A stretch of DNA of 64,000 nucleotides from Lunularia cruciata (Eukaryota > Streptophyta > Marchantiopsida > Lunulariales > Lunulariaceae). Positions 22,382 to 32,970 of the stretch are shown here, one piece after another (position 1 is the stretch's first letter; each line of letters opens with the position of its first letter). The notes under the pieces are model-generated. The model was given only the letters and a program-made list of their open reading frames with translations, searched no databases and was not told the DNA's origin. Both the position numbers and the translations under genes were made by a program. The stretch lies in NCBI GenBank assembly GCA_948567375.1, contig OX419757.1:9982001-10046000 (forward strand). Reading direction: 5' to 3'.

Positions 22382-22744
22382 TATAAAAATATAGAGTTTA
22401 GTGACAAATTAGTTAAGGCTAACAAAGTAGTGAATAGGCCAAATTAGCCTAACAATTTCTAGAAGTATCTAGGAAGCTTCTTGGGAAGCTTCTTGACTAG
22501 CTTAGCTTGCACCCTAAGTAGGTAGCTTCTAGAAGCTTCCAACTAGCTTAGCTTGCATGCCAAGCAGGCAACTTATAGAAGGAAGCTTCTTGAGAAGCTT
22601 CTTGAGAAGCTTCTTAAGAGCCTTGTAGGCTCCCTATAAATACCAATGCCAAAGCTCATGCTAGGCATTTGGAGTTTGCACACTCAAGTGTCCCAATGTG
22701 ACCTTCCATTCTCTTATTTCTCTCCTCGATCTTGGTCTTTTACA
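22382..22744 (+). repeat. 3' LTR of chromovirus A
   Basis: It starts TATAAAAATATAGAGTTTAG, a mutated form of the family start TGTAACAATATGGAGTTTAG, and ends GGTCTTTTACA. It shares the TATA box and the flanking TGCTAGGCATTTGGAG block with the 5' LTR at 10642-11049. It contains TTCtaGAAgcTTC near 22528-22540, a perfect three-unit heat-shock-type pattern. Confidence 0.85.
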
Positions 22745-24480
22745 TTGGCTTCATTTAAAACGGTAAGAGGGAAGAGTCTGAGCAAGAAGGAGACCAAGTT
22801 GGTCATGGTAGTGCCACTTTCTCAACTAGTGGTATACAAGGTTAGCCCAACAGTAGAATTAATAAAGCAACTCCTTCCCACAAACACAAAATCTCATGGG
22901 GCAATTACAAATTTGTTTACCCTCATCAATCATCTTTATCAAGTGGCACAAGGAGTAGATTTGGAGAAGATAAAGGGAAAAAATGAACTAAAGGAAGTTT
23001 GCACTCAATACTTAGAGATGGGTAAGTAGAGAAATGACTTGGCACAAGAGGTGGCCAAGCTTAGGGTAGAAAGTGCATTCTTATAAAAGAAGATTTTGAA
23101 GGAGATGAAAATAAGGCAAAAGACATCCAAATTGAAGGAGGAAGAAATGAATCAATGACTTAAGCTTGAGGAACAAGTGAAGGCCCAAGCAAAAGAAATT
23201 GATGCACTTAAGGGAGAAATAGAAGTGGTAAAGGTGTCCCTCATAGCAATGCAAGTTTTTCATCAAGAGGAGCTATGAGTGGCAAACATTCAAGTAAAGA
23301 AGCTTGTAGAAAGTCTTAAGCAACACGAAGGAAAATGCAAGAAGGATCAAGCAGCCATTAGAGAAGAAATCATGGCTAAGATGGAGGAGAGTTGGATTGT
23401 GAGCCGGTCCTATCTCTCACTCAAGATGAACCTATGATGGCTATTAGGGTAGCACACCATATACCAAGAAGGTAAGAAACCAAAACTCCATCACACTCCT
23501 CCGAGGCTAGAATTCCAATGCACCTCCAAGACTCAAGCTATTGTTCACTAAAGAACTCAATGAGATAGACAAGGTTGCAAATGAAAGGATGATGAGTACT
23601 TCCTCACCCCTAGCTTATATATTGTGAAAAATTTACATACAAAAATTACTAATTACCAAAGTAACTCAAGTTACTAGGCCAAAAGTCATATAAAGTCAAA
23701 AGCCTAAAGGAATATCCATACATATGGGAATAATCCTAGGAGTAGGTGGTCTTGTCCTCACTTACCACTTAGTTAAGGATTCCTTTACATGAGCTATCTT
23801 TGGACTATAGAAAATCCACACCAACAAGGCTTGTAGGACCAAGAGTTCTTAACTCTTACCTCAAAGCCAAATAATTAAGAATAATACTGAGTCAATACAC
23901 TAGAAGATAAAATAATTATGCTCATTCTTTTTCCTTCCTTTAGAATAAGGTCACCTTTATCTTAGCTAGTACTAACTCTAGCTAATAATCACTAATTTAG
24001 AAGCTTGGCTCAACTCCATATATATAATATTTCCTCAACTACTTGTAATACCAAACTTAATATCCCTATAGAGCATACATGCATCAATAGGTATTACAGT
24101 ACCTAGTTCAACCTGGAGAAGACTACAACATTGCTGAGGATGAAGATAGAACATGACCATCTTGAAGAGATTGAGAAGGAGGTAATAAAGGCCTCCTTAG
24201 AAAAGTTAAAGGCTTTGGGCTCTAGATCCCAAGTACATGCACTTATAGCAAATATATATACAAATGAATGCTTGTAGTAGTTGTTTGAGAAATTAATTGC
24301 ACACACCTCACAGAAGTTCAAGGAATCTATGAAAGCACTATTGGAGGAAATTGTAGGGTATCAAGAATGGGTAGAATTGTTGATCAAGATTTGTAAAGAG
24401 AAAGTTAGCTCCTCATAGTAGCTTTTAGGAAGAAGATAATTGTTAGCCCAAGTGAAAGAGGTAGACTTCTATTAAGTGTA
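22745..24480 (+). pseudogene. Decayed coiled-coil gene, C-terminal part (copy 1)
   Basis: This continues the gene interrupted at 10641. The readable part to 23029 ends LFTLINHLYQVAQGVDLEKI. From 23050 to 23400 the frame is dominated by Lys/Glu/Leu heptads (for example LKLEEQVKAQAKEIDALKGE), a long coiled coil. About 23450-24100 reads as unrelated AT-rich DNA, probably an unidentified insertion. Coil-type sequence resumes near 24110. The function is unknown, and stop codons are frequent. Confidence 0.45.
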
Positions 24481-25369
24481 GAGCACACCTTTAACCTAAA
24501 TTTCTCTTTGGCCTCAAACTCTATCTTAATCTTGATATACATCTTTGCCCAAAACTATTTTTGACTTAGGACCAATTTTGTAGCCAATGATGTCGGAGTG
24601 TAAATACTTGTAAAGCAAATGACAAGAAGTAGTTGTGATTAGTGGCGGTTGTGCAATAACTTCTTAATTTGCACTTAGGATAACATTAGTAAGTAGGATT
24701 AGTGATAAGTGGAGTAGGTGTAATTAGAAGATTTCCAACACTATTAGCCATTATCATCTTCATCAAAGAGTTAATAAATTTTATATGTGGGTTGTGACCC
24801 ATAAAAGTTATGTCCATTTCTTTCATAAACAAAGTATTCAATGTAAGAATGTTTTCTTAGTCATTCTATTGTATTGCTTTTGCTTACATCTTTGATAGTG
24901 TATTTGGTTGAGTAAAGGTGAGGAATCTTGCAATAGGAGTGTGTGATTGAGTATATACTTAGGAACCTTGCACTAAATCAAGAAGTTCTCTTGACATTCA
25001 ATGGGAATGAGTGCTTGAGTACCTATGCAAGAAATTTGCACACTACCAAGGAAGTTACCCTTGACATTCTAAACGAGCAAGTCCATGTGAGGAAGTGTTT
25101 GGGAATTATGGAGCATTGATAATACCATAGAATAGAAAATCCAAGTAAACAATCAATTTTAGATTTTGCTGGAATTGCACTTTTTGGGAAGAGATACTCA
25201 TAGTCAACAACAACGTCAAGGTGAAAACTGACTTTTGGCTTGAAAACCAAATTTTGGGGTGAAATATACCTACAGGGAAGGGACTAGCCATGGGTAAAAG
25301 AGGGTCTTTAAGAGGAAGAGGCCTTTGGCATGAAGTGAACCATCATTATCAAGTGCTTGGTAGATTAGA

Positions 25370-25625
25370 TCTTTTTTTTGAGTGGTTGTTAATTTCCCTC
25401 TTTTGTAGTATGATATAGTGGGTATCCCTACCTCTCCTAGAAGTGGTTTTCACCCAAGAGGTTCAACATGCAATAATAGAAAACCATTGACATGGTGACA
25501 CTTTATTTCCATTTATAGTCATTTCTAACCTATATCTTTGTGAGAACAACCTATTCTTATCATTTATAATATTAATATATTGACAATAGGTTGTCACAAC
25601 ATCATGATTGTCATGCACATGAAAA
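25370..25625 (-). repeat. Right inverted end of the coiled-coil element
   Basis: Read on the minus strand this gives GATGGTTCACTTC (just inside), ACAAAAGAG, AACCTCTTGGGTG, AAAGTGTCACCATG and GGTTGTTCT in the mirrored order of the left end. Another copy in plus orientation is at 42870-43150. Identity is partial, so boundaries are approximate. Confidence 0.5.
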
Positions 25626-28600
25626 TAGCAATTTGTACCCCTCAAGATGTTGTCATGACACACTTTTTCTTTTTGTCCCAATTATTCTTGTTTTAGTAGT
25701 TTAGTAGTATTTTAGAAAATAGATTAAACCCTAGGATAGTACAAAGTAGGATAAAACAACTAGTTCATGTTTGAAGTCCAAATCTGGCTTGACAAACCTC
25801 CCATTGATTACAAGTTTCCTACAACCGGAATTCTCCTACCATGACCAAAAAATACTGGCTTTGTATTGTACCATTCATGCTAAAAGAAAAACATGACAAA
25901 GTCTATTATATGAGTTTGCTCACGACAATCCCAAAAGTTTATGAGCTCCATTGTATGAGCTCCAAAACAATGAGATTCAATAAAAACAATGTTTCATGGG
26001 ATTTCATTGCCAATACAAAATTCCATACCTTGTGACTTTTGGTGGACCGCCAAAGAACCATTTGTGACAATTTTGGACAACAAATTCACCATTGTTGCAC
26101 TTTGCCTTTCTCTCTTTGAGAACACATTAGGTGCCTAATTGTAGAGTTTATAGATTAGATGTAGTAGAAAAAGCACTAATTGTTTGAGTCTGATAGTTTT
26201 CTCAATCATTGGAACCTTCTTATCTTATTTCTAGTTTTCCTTCTATCAAGAAGAGAAGTAACAATCAACCTAACCTGTCATCACAACACACACTCTTGGT
26301 CTACTTATCATCCCTTCTAGCATTATCGAGGAGAAATGCACAACACATCTAGAAGGAAAGAACCTAAGTGCAATGCACACACACCAATCCAAGCAAACTA
26401 CTAAGCAAACAAACAAGCATGCAAGCATGGAGAGGATCCAAACACAACAATTTAGAACCAACTCTCCATTTTTTTGGTGGAAATGAGTAATAAGGTCTAT
26501 TTTCTCTTTCCTCAAGCTAATTCCAATTTATACTCCAAGTTGCATTCAATTTGTACTCCAATTTGTATTCCCTATGGGGAACTTCTATGCCTTTTGATGG
26601 GGAAATCTCAATGAGACTCATATAGAAACACCTATATAGCCTAGATTTGGATGTTTTGGAACTCAATTGAAAGCTTGTGAGGTAAGCTTTCTAATGATAT
26701 AAAGCAAGTCTCAATCTAACTACTATAATTCCCTTGACAAGAACTCAAACTTTGCTAGATTTTTGTAGCTTCAACCCTAATTTCAAAATCCCTTATCAAG
26801 GATTGCTCTTGATTCTTGTCAATGCTTCTCTAAGTTAATACAAATTATTCTAAAAAATGCTCCAATAATCTAAAATCTTCAATCATGGTCACAATGGGAA
26901 GAATTGGCATTCAAATTTTTGTTGAAGGTAGAAAATACTTCACTCAACTAACAATAATATTTTTAGTAATATACAATAATACTTGCAATTGTACCTTTAG
27001 TTCCCAAATGCCTAAGCCTTGAGCAGCCCAAATTTTCCATGGTTGTTAGTTATGCTCATATCTAAATCTCTATAAATTTTGAAGGCTTAATTCAAGTCCA
27101 ATCCTTAGGTATGGATCAATTCTCAAGCTAGGCTAACTTGTGAGCTCTACATACCCAATTATACTTGATCCAAGACCCTAAATTCTCTATTTGAGGAATT
27201 TATATGAAAATTTTCAAAAAAAATGCAAGACCTAATCTTCAAAAGTTCTAGAAAATTTCACGAGCTTATTCTAATTATAACTTGGGAAATGAACAAAATC
27301 CCCAATCTAGTCCCAATCTTCTTCCACCTAGATCTCCAAAGCCCCAACTTCAATTGATCAGATTTGATTTTGGATTGACTAATAAAACATAAAATTTCTT
27401 GCACTTAATATTACAAAAAATATCTCTAATCCTATCAATAGATCATGAAAGGATAAGATAAAACTCCCAAAATTCTCCAATTTGTACACTAGGGTATGAA
27501 TTCAACCCTCCTTGCTTCATTGAGCATAAACCTCTTAGAATTTGATCAAATATCTTGGTTTTTATCTTCAAATTGTAGCATGTTAGCTTCTCTCTCCAAC
27601 CATGGTCTTCTTTCCCAAATTCCCTTCTTGAACTCCATCAATCCTCAAAAACCTCTAGAATTCCCTTGTTGGGACCCAATCCTTTGTAATTTTATCACTT
27701 AGTCTCTTCTTTTTGACAAATAAACCACACAAATCCTCCTTGAAGCCCTTGAACAAGATTTAGCCACTCTCCTTCTATAGTAGTATGGAAATTTTCAAGT
27801 CCCAGACTTGCTCTTAAGTAATCACAAGAAGAACAATTGGATCTAGGATTTCCATCACAAACTCCATGAATGCAATCCCAAATTGCATTGCCATCCAACC
27901 CCAAAGTTGATCATGGTATAGAATGTGAAGTCTGATGAGAAAAGGATTCAAGAGTGGTAGATCAAGAGCATGTGATGTCTACTACTCAAGTGCTTCCTCT
28001 TATGCTCTTGCATCCATGCTTTGCTACAACTCTCTCTCTCTCCACATCCTCCTCCTGCTCAATATTCCTAAAACTAAAACACACACACCGTCTATAAATT
28101 CTCCACCACCAATATACATAATAATTCTCAAAAAGGACAAGACCATAATCCATGTGGCCAATTGTATACTTGCACATAGATTTTTCACATGGTTATAGCT
28201 CAAGCATGGGATTTGTCCTACAATCTACTCCAATAATGTGGAGATAAACTATACTAAACTCCTTTTTCACTAGTTACATAAACCACAACACAACAATGTG
28301 TACACCGTCCAACTACAACCCTTCACCAACCATTGCAATGGCTGAGGAGCAACTGGGCAGGTAGATATATAAAAGCCAACCTCACCTTGCAAGAAGTTAC
28401 TTTTTATTTTTGTCATTTTTTCATTGTTCTTGTGCCCAAAAGGAAACACTTGAACCACTATCCAAGATTTGTTGCAAACTAAAGTGTAGAAGTGAAAAAG
28501 TGTAAGAGTGCTAAAGAGGGAGGTAATACAAGAGAAAATAGATTTAAATACCTACAAGATGGTGGACCAATCAATGGTGGTTAGGACCAAAGCAAAACCA
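25626..28600. other. Non-coding repeat-like DNA, nothing recognised
   Basis: Open frames here are short and their translations look random. There is no LTR, RT, transposase or exon that I can recognise on either strand. Since a second copy of the coiled-coil element begins near 28.6 kb, part of this region may be its untranslated left arm, but I could not find a matching inverted end. Confidence 0.45.
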
Positions 28601-28728
28601 CATAAATTAGATGAGGTTTTTTTAAACCTCCCAAATTATCCAAATGAAATTGATGTACTGATTGTATGACCATTGTTTTCAATAAAGAAAATTTTTAATT
28701 GGAACATTTTCATCTAAAATTTGAAAAC

Positions 28729-28771
28729 AGCTTTGTTGAGATTGACCTTGCATGTCAATCTCAACAAAGCT
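28729..28771. repeat. Perfect 18-bp hairpin
   Basis: The arms 28729-28746 and 28754-28771 (AGCTTTGTTGAGATTGAC and its complement) are exact, with a 7-base loop. It lies in decayed DNA where old palindromes would be expected to have lost perfection, so it is probably recent. Confidence 0.85.
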
Positions 28772-28789
28772 ATTTTCTTTCAACCCCTA

Positions 28790-31320
28790 CATGAAAGGAA
28801 GCTTGTGAGTTTGAGGTAGATGTTTTATGAATGACAAAACAAGCCATTAGATGACATGGAACAAGAAGCAGCCAAGATTGTAGCACCTTTCATTGTGCAC
28901 TTTTACATCAGAATGAGATTTTTAACAAATGAGGAGAAGGAGAAATTTCCAAGTCCTTTACACCATCTGGCCTACTTCAATGGACATCCAGATTTTGCCT
29001 AGGAAATAAAAATTGTCATGAAGCAAATGAGGAGTATGATCTTACCAATAAGTTTGTACTTGTTGAAGAATCCTACAAAACCATTGTGATTAGTACCAAG
29101 GTTTACATAACAAAGGCTAAAACCTAGGTCTCCAAGAAATGAAAGAAAACCAGGTCATTGAATTATTGTTATGGGAGAGTAGAAGTGGTGGAGCCAAGAG
29201 ACAAGGCAGAAACAAAGCATCTGCAATTGACAAAAGTCATTTGGTTCCAAGAAAGAACCTTAAGAAACAAAAACAAGTCAGGTAATGATAACTTATTCAC
29301 ATGCATCTTATCACCTGATGGCAACAATGAAACCTAAAAGGAAGCAACAAATGAAAAGGTGCAATCATTACTAGTATCCAAAGAAGTGAAGAATGACAAA
29401 GGGAAAGCATTGATGGAGGACAATAATGACGCCTCCATTGCAATTTAGAAGAAAGCACCCACATAAGTACCAATCTTCTTCCCTAAACCTCACAAGCTTA
29501 CAAATCCTATGATGAACATTATGGATGTCATTGTGGGAGCACAAATCAATGGGGTAGGATCATCCAAAAAAGGTCCCATGATGATAGACGAAATAAACAA
29601 ATGGAAAGCAAAAGCCCAGAAATTAAGACAAGAAGATTCCACCATTGCCATCTATAAGAAGGAGATGAACTCAATAGTAAAGTGAACAAGATGACATCAA
29701 CACATGTCAAGATGGATAATGCTCCTCATAATACAGCACTTGCATGATATCTAGCATGAGATGACAAACTAAATACAATGAATGATATTTATGACCATCT
29801 AAAATACAATAATAATTTGATGGTGTGGTTGATATTGATATAATTTGTACATGTGGTGATGTAGAGGAGATTGTGCCCTACTACAAAGAGATTGAATCCA
29901 CCATTGACAAGCTGTGTTTAGCTTTTAAAGTGCCTTCACAATAAGTCAAGAACAACCACCAAGGACAAGGCTCTACTTTGTACCAAACTAACCTAGTGCC
30001 AATGAATGACTTGCAAAGGAGATCACATCATTGAAGAAGAAGGACCAACAAGAGGTTCCAAGATCAAGAAGTTCCAACAAGAGGAACTGGCATTACAAGA
30101 ACAACACAAAGTCATCCTATGATGCCTACAAATGGAGGTTGATGTAGTGCAAACTAAAGTCAAAGAACAACAAGCCCAACAAAAAAAAAACAGATAAAGG
30201 CACAAGGCAAAGAGCTGGAGGAAGCATGCTAACACAAAAGAAAATACAATAGAAGAATGGTATAAGAACTTGAAAGAGCTCATAGATCTTCACATCCAAG
30301 AATTTATCACAAGCCTAAAATGAGCTCAAGATAAGGAAGAAGAGATTAAGACAAAGGTATGAGAGGACCTGAAGTTTGAACTTCAACAAGAACTAGAGAC
30401 TTTAACAAATGAGCATACAAGGCTTCTCACAACCATAGAATATATGATGACTCAACTTTATGACCAATTGAAATGGATCACCAATGACACAAAACACCAA
30501 ACAAAGATCAAAGACTTTAGAATACTAATCCAGGCTCTTGAGAGGAAGGTCTATATGAATGACCAATTAACAACCTTGTCACTCAAATTGCAGAGCAACA
30601 CAAACTCCAAGTTCAAAGAAGCACAAATGAGTACTGCAAACAAAGTCATTGGGTACAGAAAGGAGCTCTTAAAGCTCATTCACATGTATAAGGGTGCAAG
30701 TAGTTCATCATGAATGCCGCCAGACCATTCTACACCCAAGTAACAACCCCAAGAATGTATTAAGAATAGAGCTGCAACAAACATCATTCTAAGCAATTTT
30801 TTTGTAGTTCTTCTTGTTTTGTAATCATTTTCCTCTCATAGTTTTTTCATACCTTTCTGATGATTTAGATTTTGTAATCATAGTCATGACACTTTGTACT
30901 TGTAAATAGCTTGTAGACCTTAGAGTAAATATGAAATCCAAGTAGACCACTATATGACAATAAGAAGAGACAATAGATCTGTTGAGGTGGTAGTGCCATG
31001 TCAAACATGCCTACTTGGAGATTAGATTACAATAGGATTAAGAGAAGATTAGTGAAGATTAGATGTAAGTAGAAGATTTCCAATTATTTGTAACTATTGG
31101 ACCTCTTTGGCAACTAAGTTGGAAATGTCTATAAAGCTTAGACCCTATGTCTATTATGTTCATTTGGTGCATCTTTAAATTTAGTAAACAGGGTTATACC
31201 ATCAAAACTATCAAGTTGATGTATGTGTATGTGTATGTGTTTGTTTAGTATATGAATGCTTGCATACTTAGTCACCTAGTTGTGCAAAATCTTGGTTAAT
31301 ATCCATCAAAGGTTAAAGTG
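28790..31320 (+). pseudogene. Second copy of the coiled-coil element gene
   Basis: Near 28870-28950 the frame gives APFIVHFYIRMRFLTNEE, paralogous to 9770-9840 of copy 1. From 30050 to 30710 the sequence encodes Gln/Lys/Glu-rich coiled coil; the open run 30444-30713 includes LYDQLKWITNDTKHQTKIKD. The 3' flank (31040-31150: AGATTTCCAA...) matches the flank of copy 1 near 24730. The right end is lost at chromovirus D. I do not recognise the family. Confidence 0.45.
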
Positions 31321-31429
31321 CGATCATCAGCTCAAAATGCAGACCAATTTTACCAAAGAGTGGTAAGTCTTGTGCCTCTTAAAGTCAAATAAGTCAAAGG
31401 TCTACCATAGTTGGAATGTAGATTCAATT

Positions 31430-32333
31430 CTCATAAACTAGAAGATAATTCTTGAAAGAAAATGTGTTGTAATCCTTGTCATATGTTGCAAGATAATTTT
31501 ATAGAAAGTGAAGAAATGGATCATAGTGTAATCCTAAGCAATCTTGACCTCTATCCTTACCTTTGAGTTAGTTGACATTGTGGTAATTGCCATTGTTACA
31601 AGAAATTGAAGAAGATTCTTCAAAATAGATCATCCTAAAAAAGCATTGTGAATTACATGGAAAGTTTTTGGTTTGCACTCAAGCTTGATATCATATAATT
31701 ATAGTTGCTCCTCCCACCAATGATGTGTTCTTCATAGGCTCCAAATGTAAGATTTGCAATAAGGAATTTTTATGAATATGCATTATTGTTTATGATTTTT
31801 TCCCAAAGAAAAAATCTCCATACTTTTGTTACATTTACCATTGAAAATTATTTTTGATCTTGAGAAGAATAATTTATTTTTGTTAAGTTTAGTCATTGGA
31901 ATAAAAAGGCAATGTGATGCAACCCATCTAGGAATTCCTATTTTAGCACAAACTGGATTGCAATATTAGAAACATCAAAATCAACCACATAAGGTGGTTG
32001 AGAATCATATGGTTGGAGCATGGGTTGTGAAGACATGATATCCTTCTTCTTGCTTTTTGGTCTACTTGAAGCTTTTTGTCTCCTCTTAGAGATTTATTAA
32101 TGGTGCAACCAAATGAGCATAATAATCTAGGAACCACTTGTAAAAGCTTGCCAATATATTAAATCCATGGACTTCAACAACATCCTTTAGAGTAGGTCAA
32201 CTCATAATAGCCTTGATTTTCTCCATTTTCCATCTTGATCCTCTCCATTTAAACCTTATGACCCAAGTAGGTAACTTCCTTATTCTAAAAAGTACATTTG
32301 ATTTCTTGAAATAGAATTTCCATTGTCAAAATC
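31430..32333 (-). pseudogene. RNase H and integrase start of chromovirus D
   Basis: The stretch around 31920-32060 aligns with B at 16380-16540, covering the RNase H segment, including reversed codons for the VDFD block (ATCAAAATCAACCACAT). The stretch at 31440-31500 aligns with the start of integrase. Stop codons and frameshifts are everywhere; no open run is informative alone. Confidence 0.65.
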
Positions 32334-32965
32334 TGTAATATTTCAAGGACAAGAGAAACACAAGATAAGAAACACAAAGCTTCACAATCAATACTACGAT
32401 GCTTCCAAAGGAGCACCTTGTCTTTATTATATAGCAAAGAGGATCCACTCAAAGGAAGCTCCACCCTTGGATCAGATACATGGATTGGTGGCATGTTGGT
32501 GAGCTCCACCTTTAGATTAGTTATATGGATGGGTGACGTGTTTGTCCTTGTCCTATCTGGTTGGTCAAACAAGTTTGACCAAAGAGAATCTTTAAGGATC
32601 TTCTAGTAGAAACTCAAAATTGTGTGTGTGAGTTACCATTGGAAAGCTCTTGATGAGACAAACAATGGTGGGAGTGGAATGGGGGTGTTGGGGGGGGGGG
32701 AGGGAGGCTAGCCTTTACATCTATGGGAGAGAATAACATCTCTTCTCTCCCATAGATGTAAAGGCTAGCTTTTTCCCCCATGTTATCTAGAGGTAGAAAT
32801 TGGCTCTGAAGTTTTTAGTGTGTTTTTGTGTCTTGCCCTATTAGTGGAAGTATTCTTTTGGTGACATCCCTATCTGATCTACTTAGTACATCATATATAA
32901 CATCTTCCAGGTATTACCAAGCCAATTTCCACCTCTAGATAATATGTCTAGCTATTGGTATTACA
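32334..32965 (+). mobile_element. Second solo LTR of the E family
   Basis: It starts TGTAATATTTCAAGGACAAG and ends ATTGGTATTACA, like the E LTRs. AAATC flanks it directly on both sides (32329-32333 and 32966-32970), so it is a clean insertion that later became a solo LTR. It contains a 26-bp perfect hairpin not found in the other copies. In the E family this plus-strand reading is the reverse of element direction. Confidence 0.9.
32707..32769. repeat. Perfect 26-bp hairpin within the solo LTR
   Basis: The arms 32707-32732 and 32744-32769 are exact inverted copies around an 11-base loop. The left side begins in a poly-G tract (32691-32700). The two E LTRs have a G-rich GGGGGGAGGGAAGGCCAGCC tract at the same place and no such hairpin, so the inverted copy formed in this LTR after its divergence. 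Confidence 0.9.
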
Positions 32966-32970
32966 AAATC

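Larger units (their letters stand above)
10642..22744 (+). mobile_element. Ty3/gypsy chromovirus A, full span with nested insertions
   Basis: 5' LTR (10642-11049), initiator tRNA-Met primer site, gag with zinc knuckle, protease, reverse transcriptase, RNase H, integrase remnant, chromodomain and 3' LTR (22382-22744) follow in Ty3/gypsy order on the plus strand. Two later insertions split it: a solo LTR at 11426-12164 and composite repeat C at 14174-20414. Without them the element is about 5.1 kb. The bases flanking the two LTRs do not form a clear target duplication (AGTGG left, TTGGC right), so an end may be altered. All reading frames are broken. Confidence 0.88.
8130..25625 (+). mobile_element. 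Probable terminal-inverted-repeat element with coiled-coil gene (copy 1), split by chromovirus A
   Basis: The left end (about 8130-8345) and the right end (about 25370-25625) are diverged inverted copies of each other. Between them lies a broken coiled-coil gene, one part at 9230-10641 and the rest from 22745 on, with chromovirus A inserted between. Related coding sequence recurs at 28.8-31.3 kb and, reversed, at 43.1-45.4 kb. Long inverted ends suggest a cut-and-paste DNA element, perhaps Mutator-like, but I recognise no transposase, and the exact ends and target duplications were not found. It may be non-autonomous, or the inverted ends may have another origin. Confidence 0.45.

Noticed and set aside
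22745-22760. TTGGCTTCA after the 3' LTR of A as a second primer site (tandem LTR element)
   Set aside because: Only TGG and a few bases match, and the following sequence is the coiled-coil element, not gag.
31200-31240. GTATGT repeats near 31228 as a telomere-like array
   Set aside because: The unit is TATGTG, only a few copies long, and does not match TTTAGGG.
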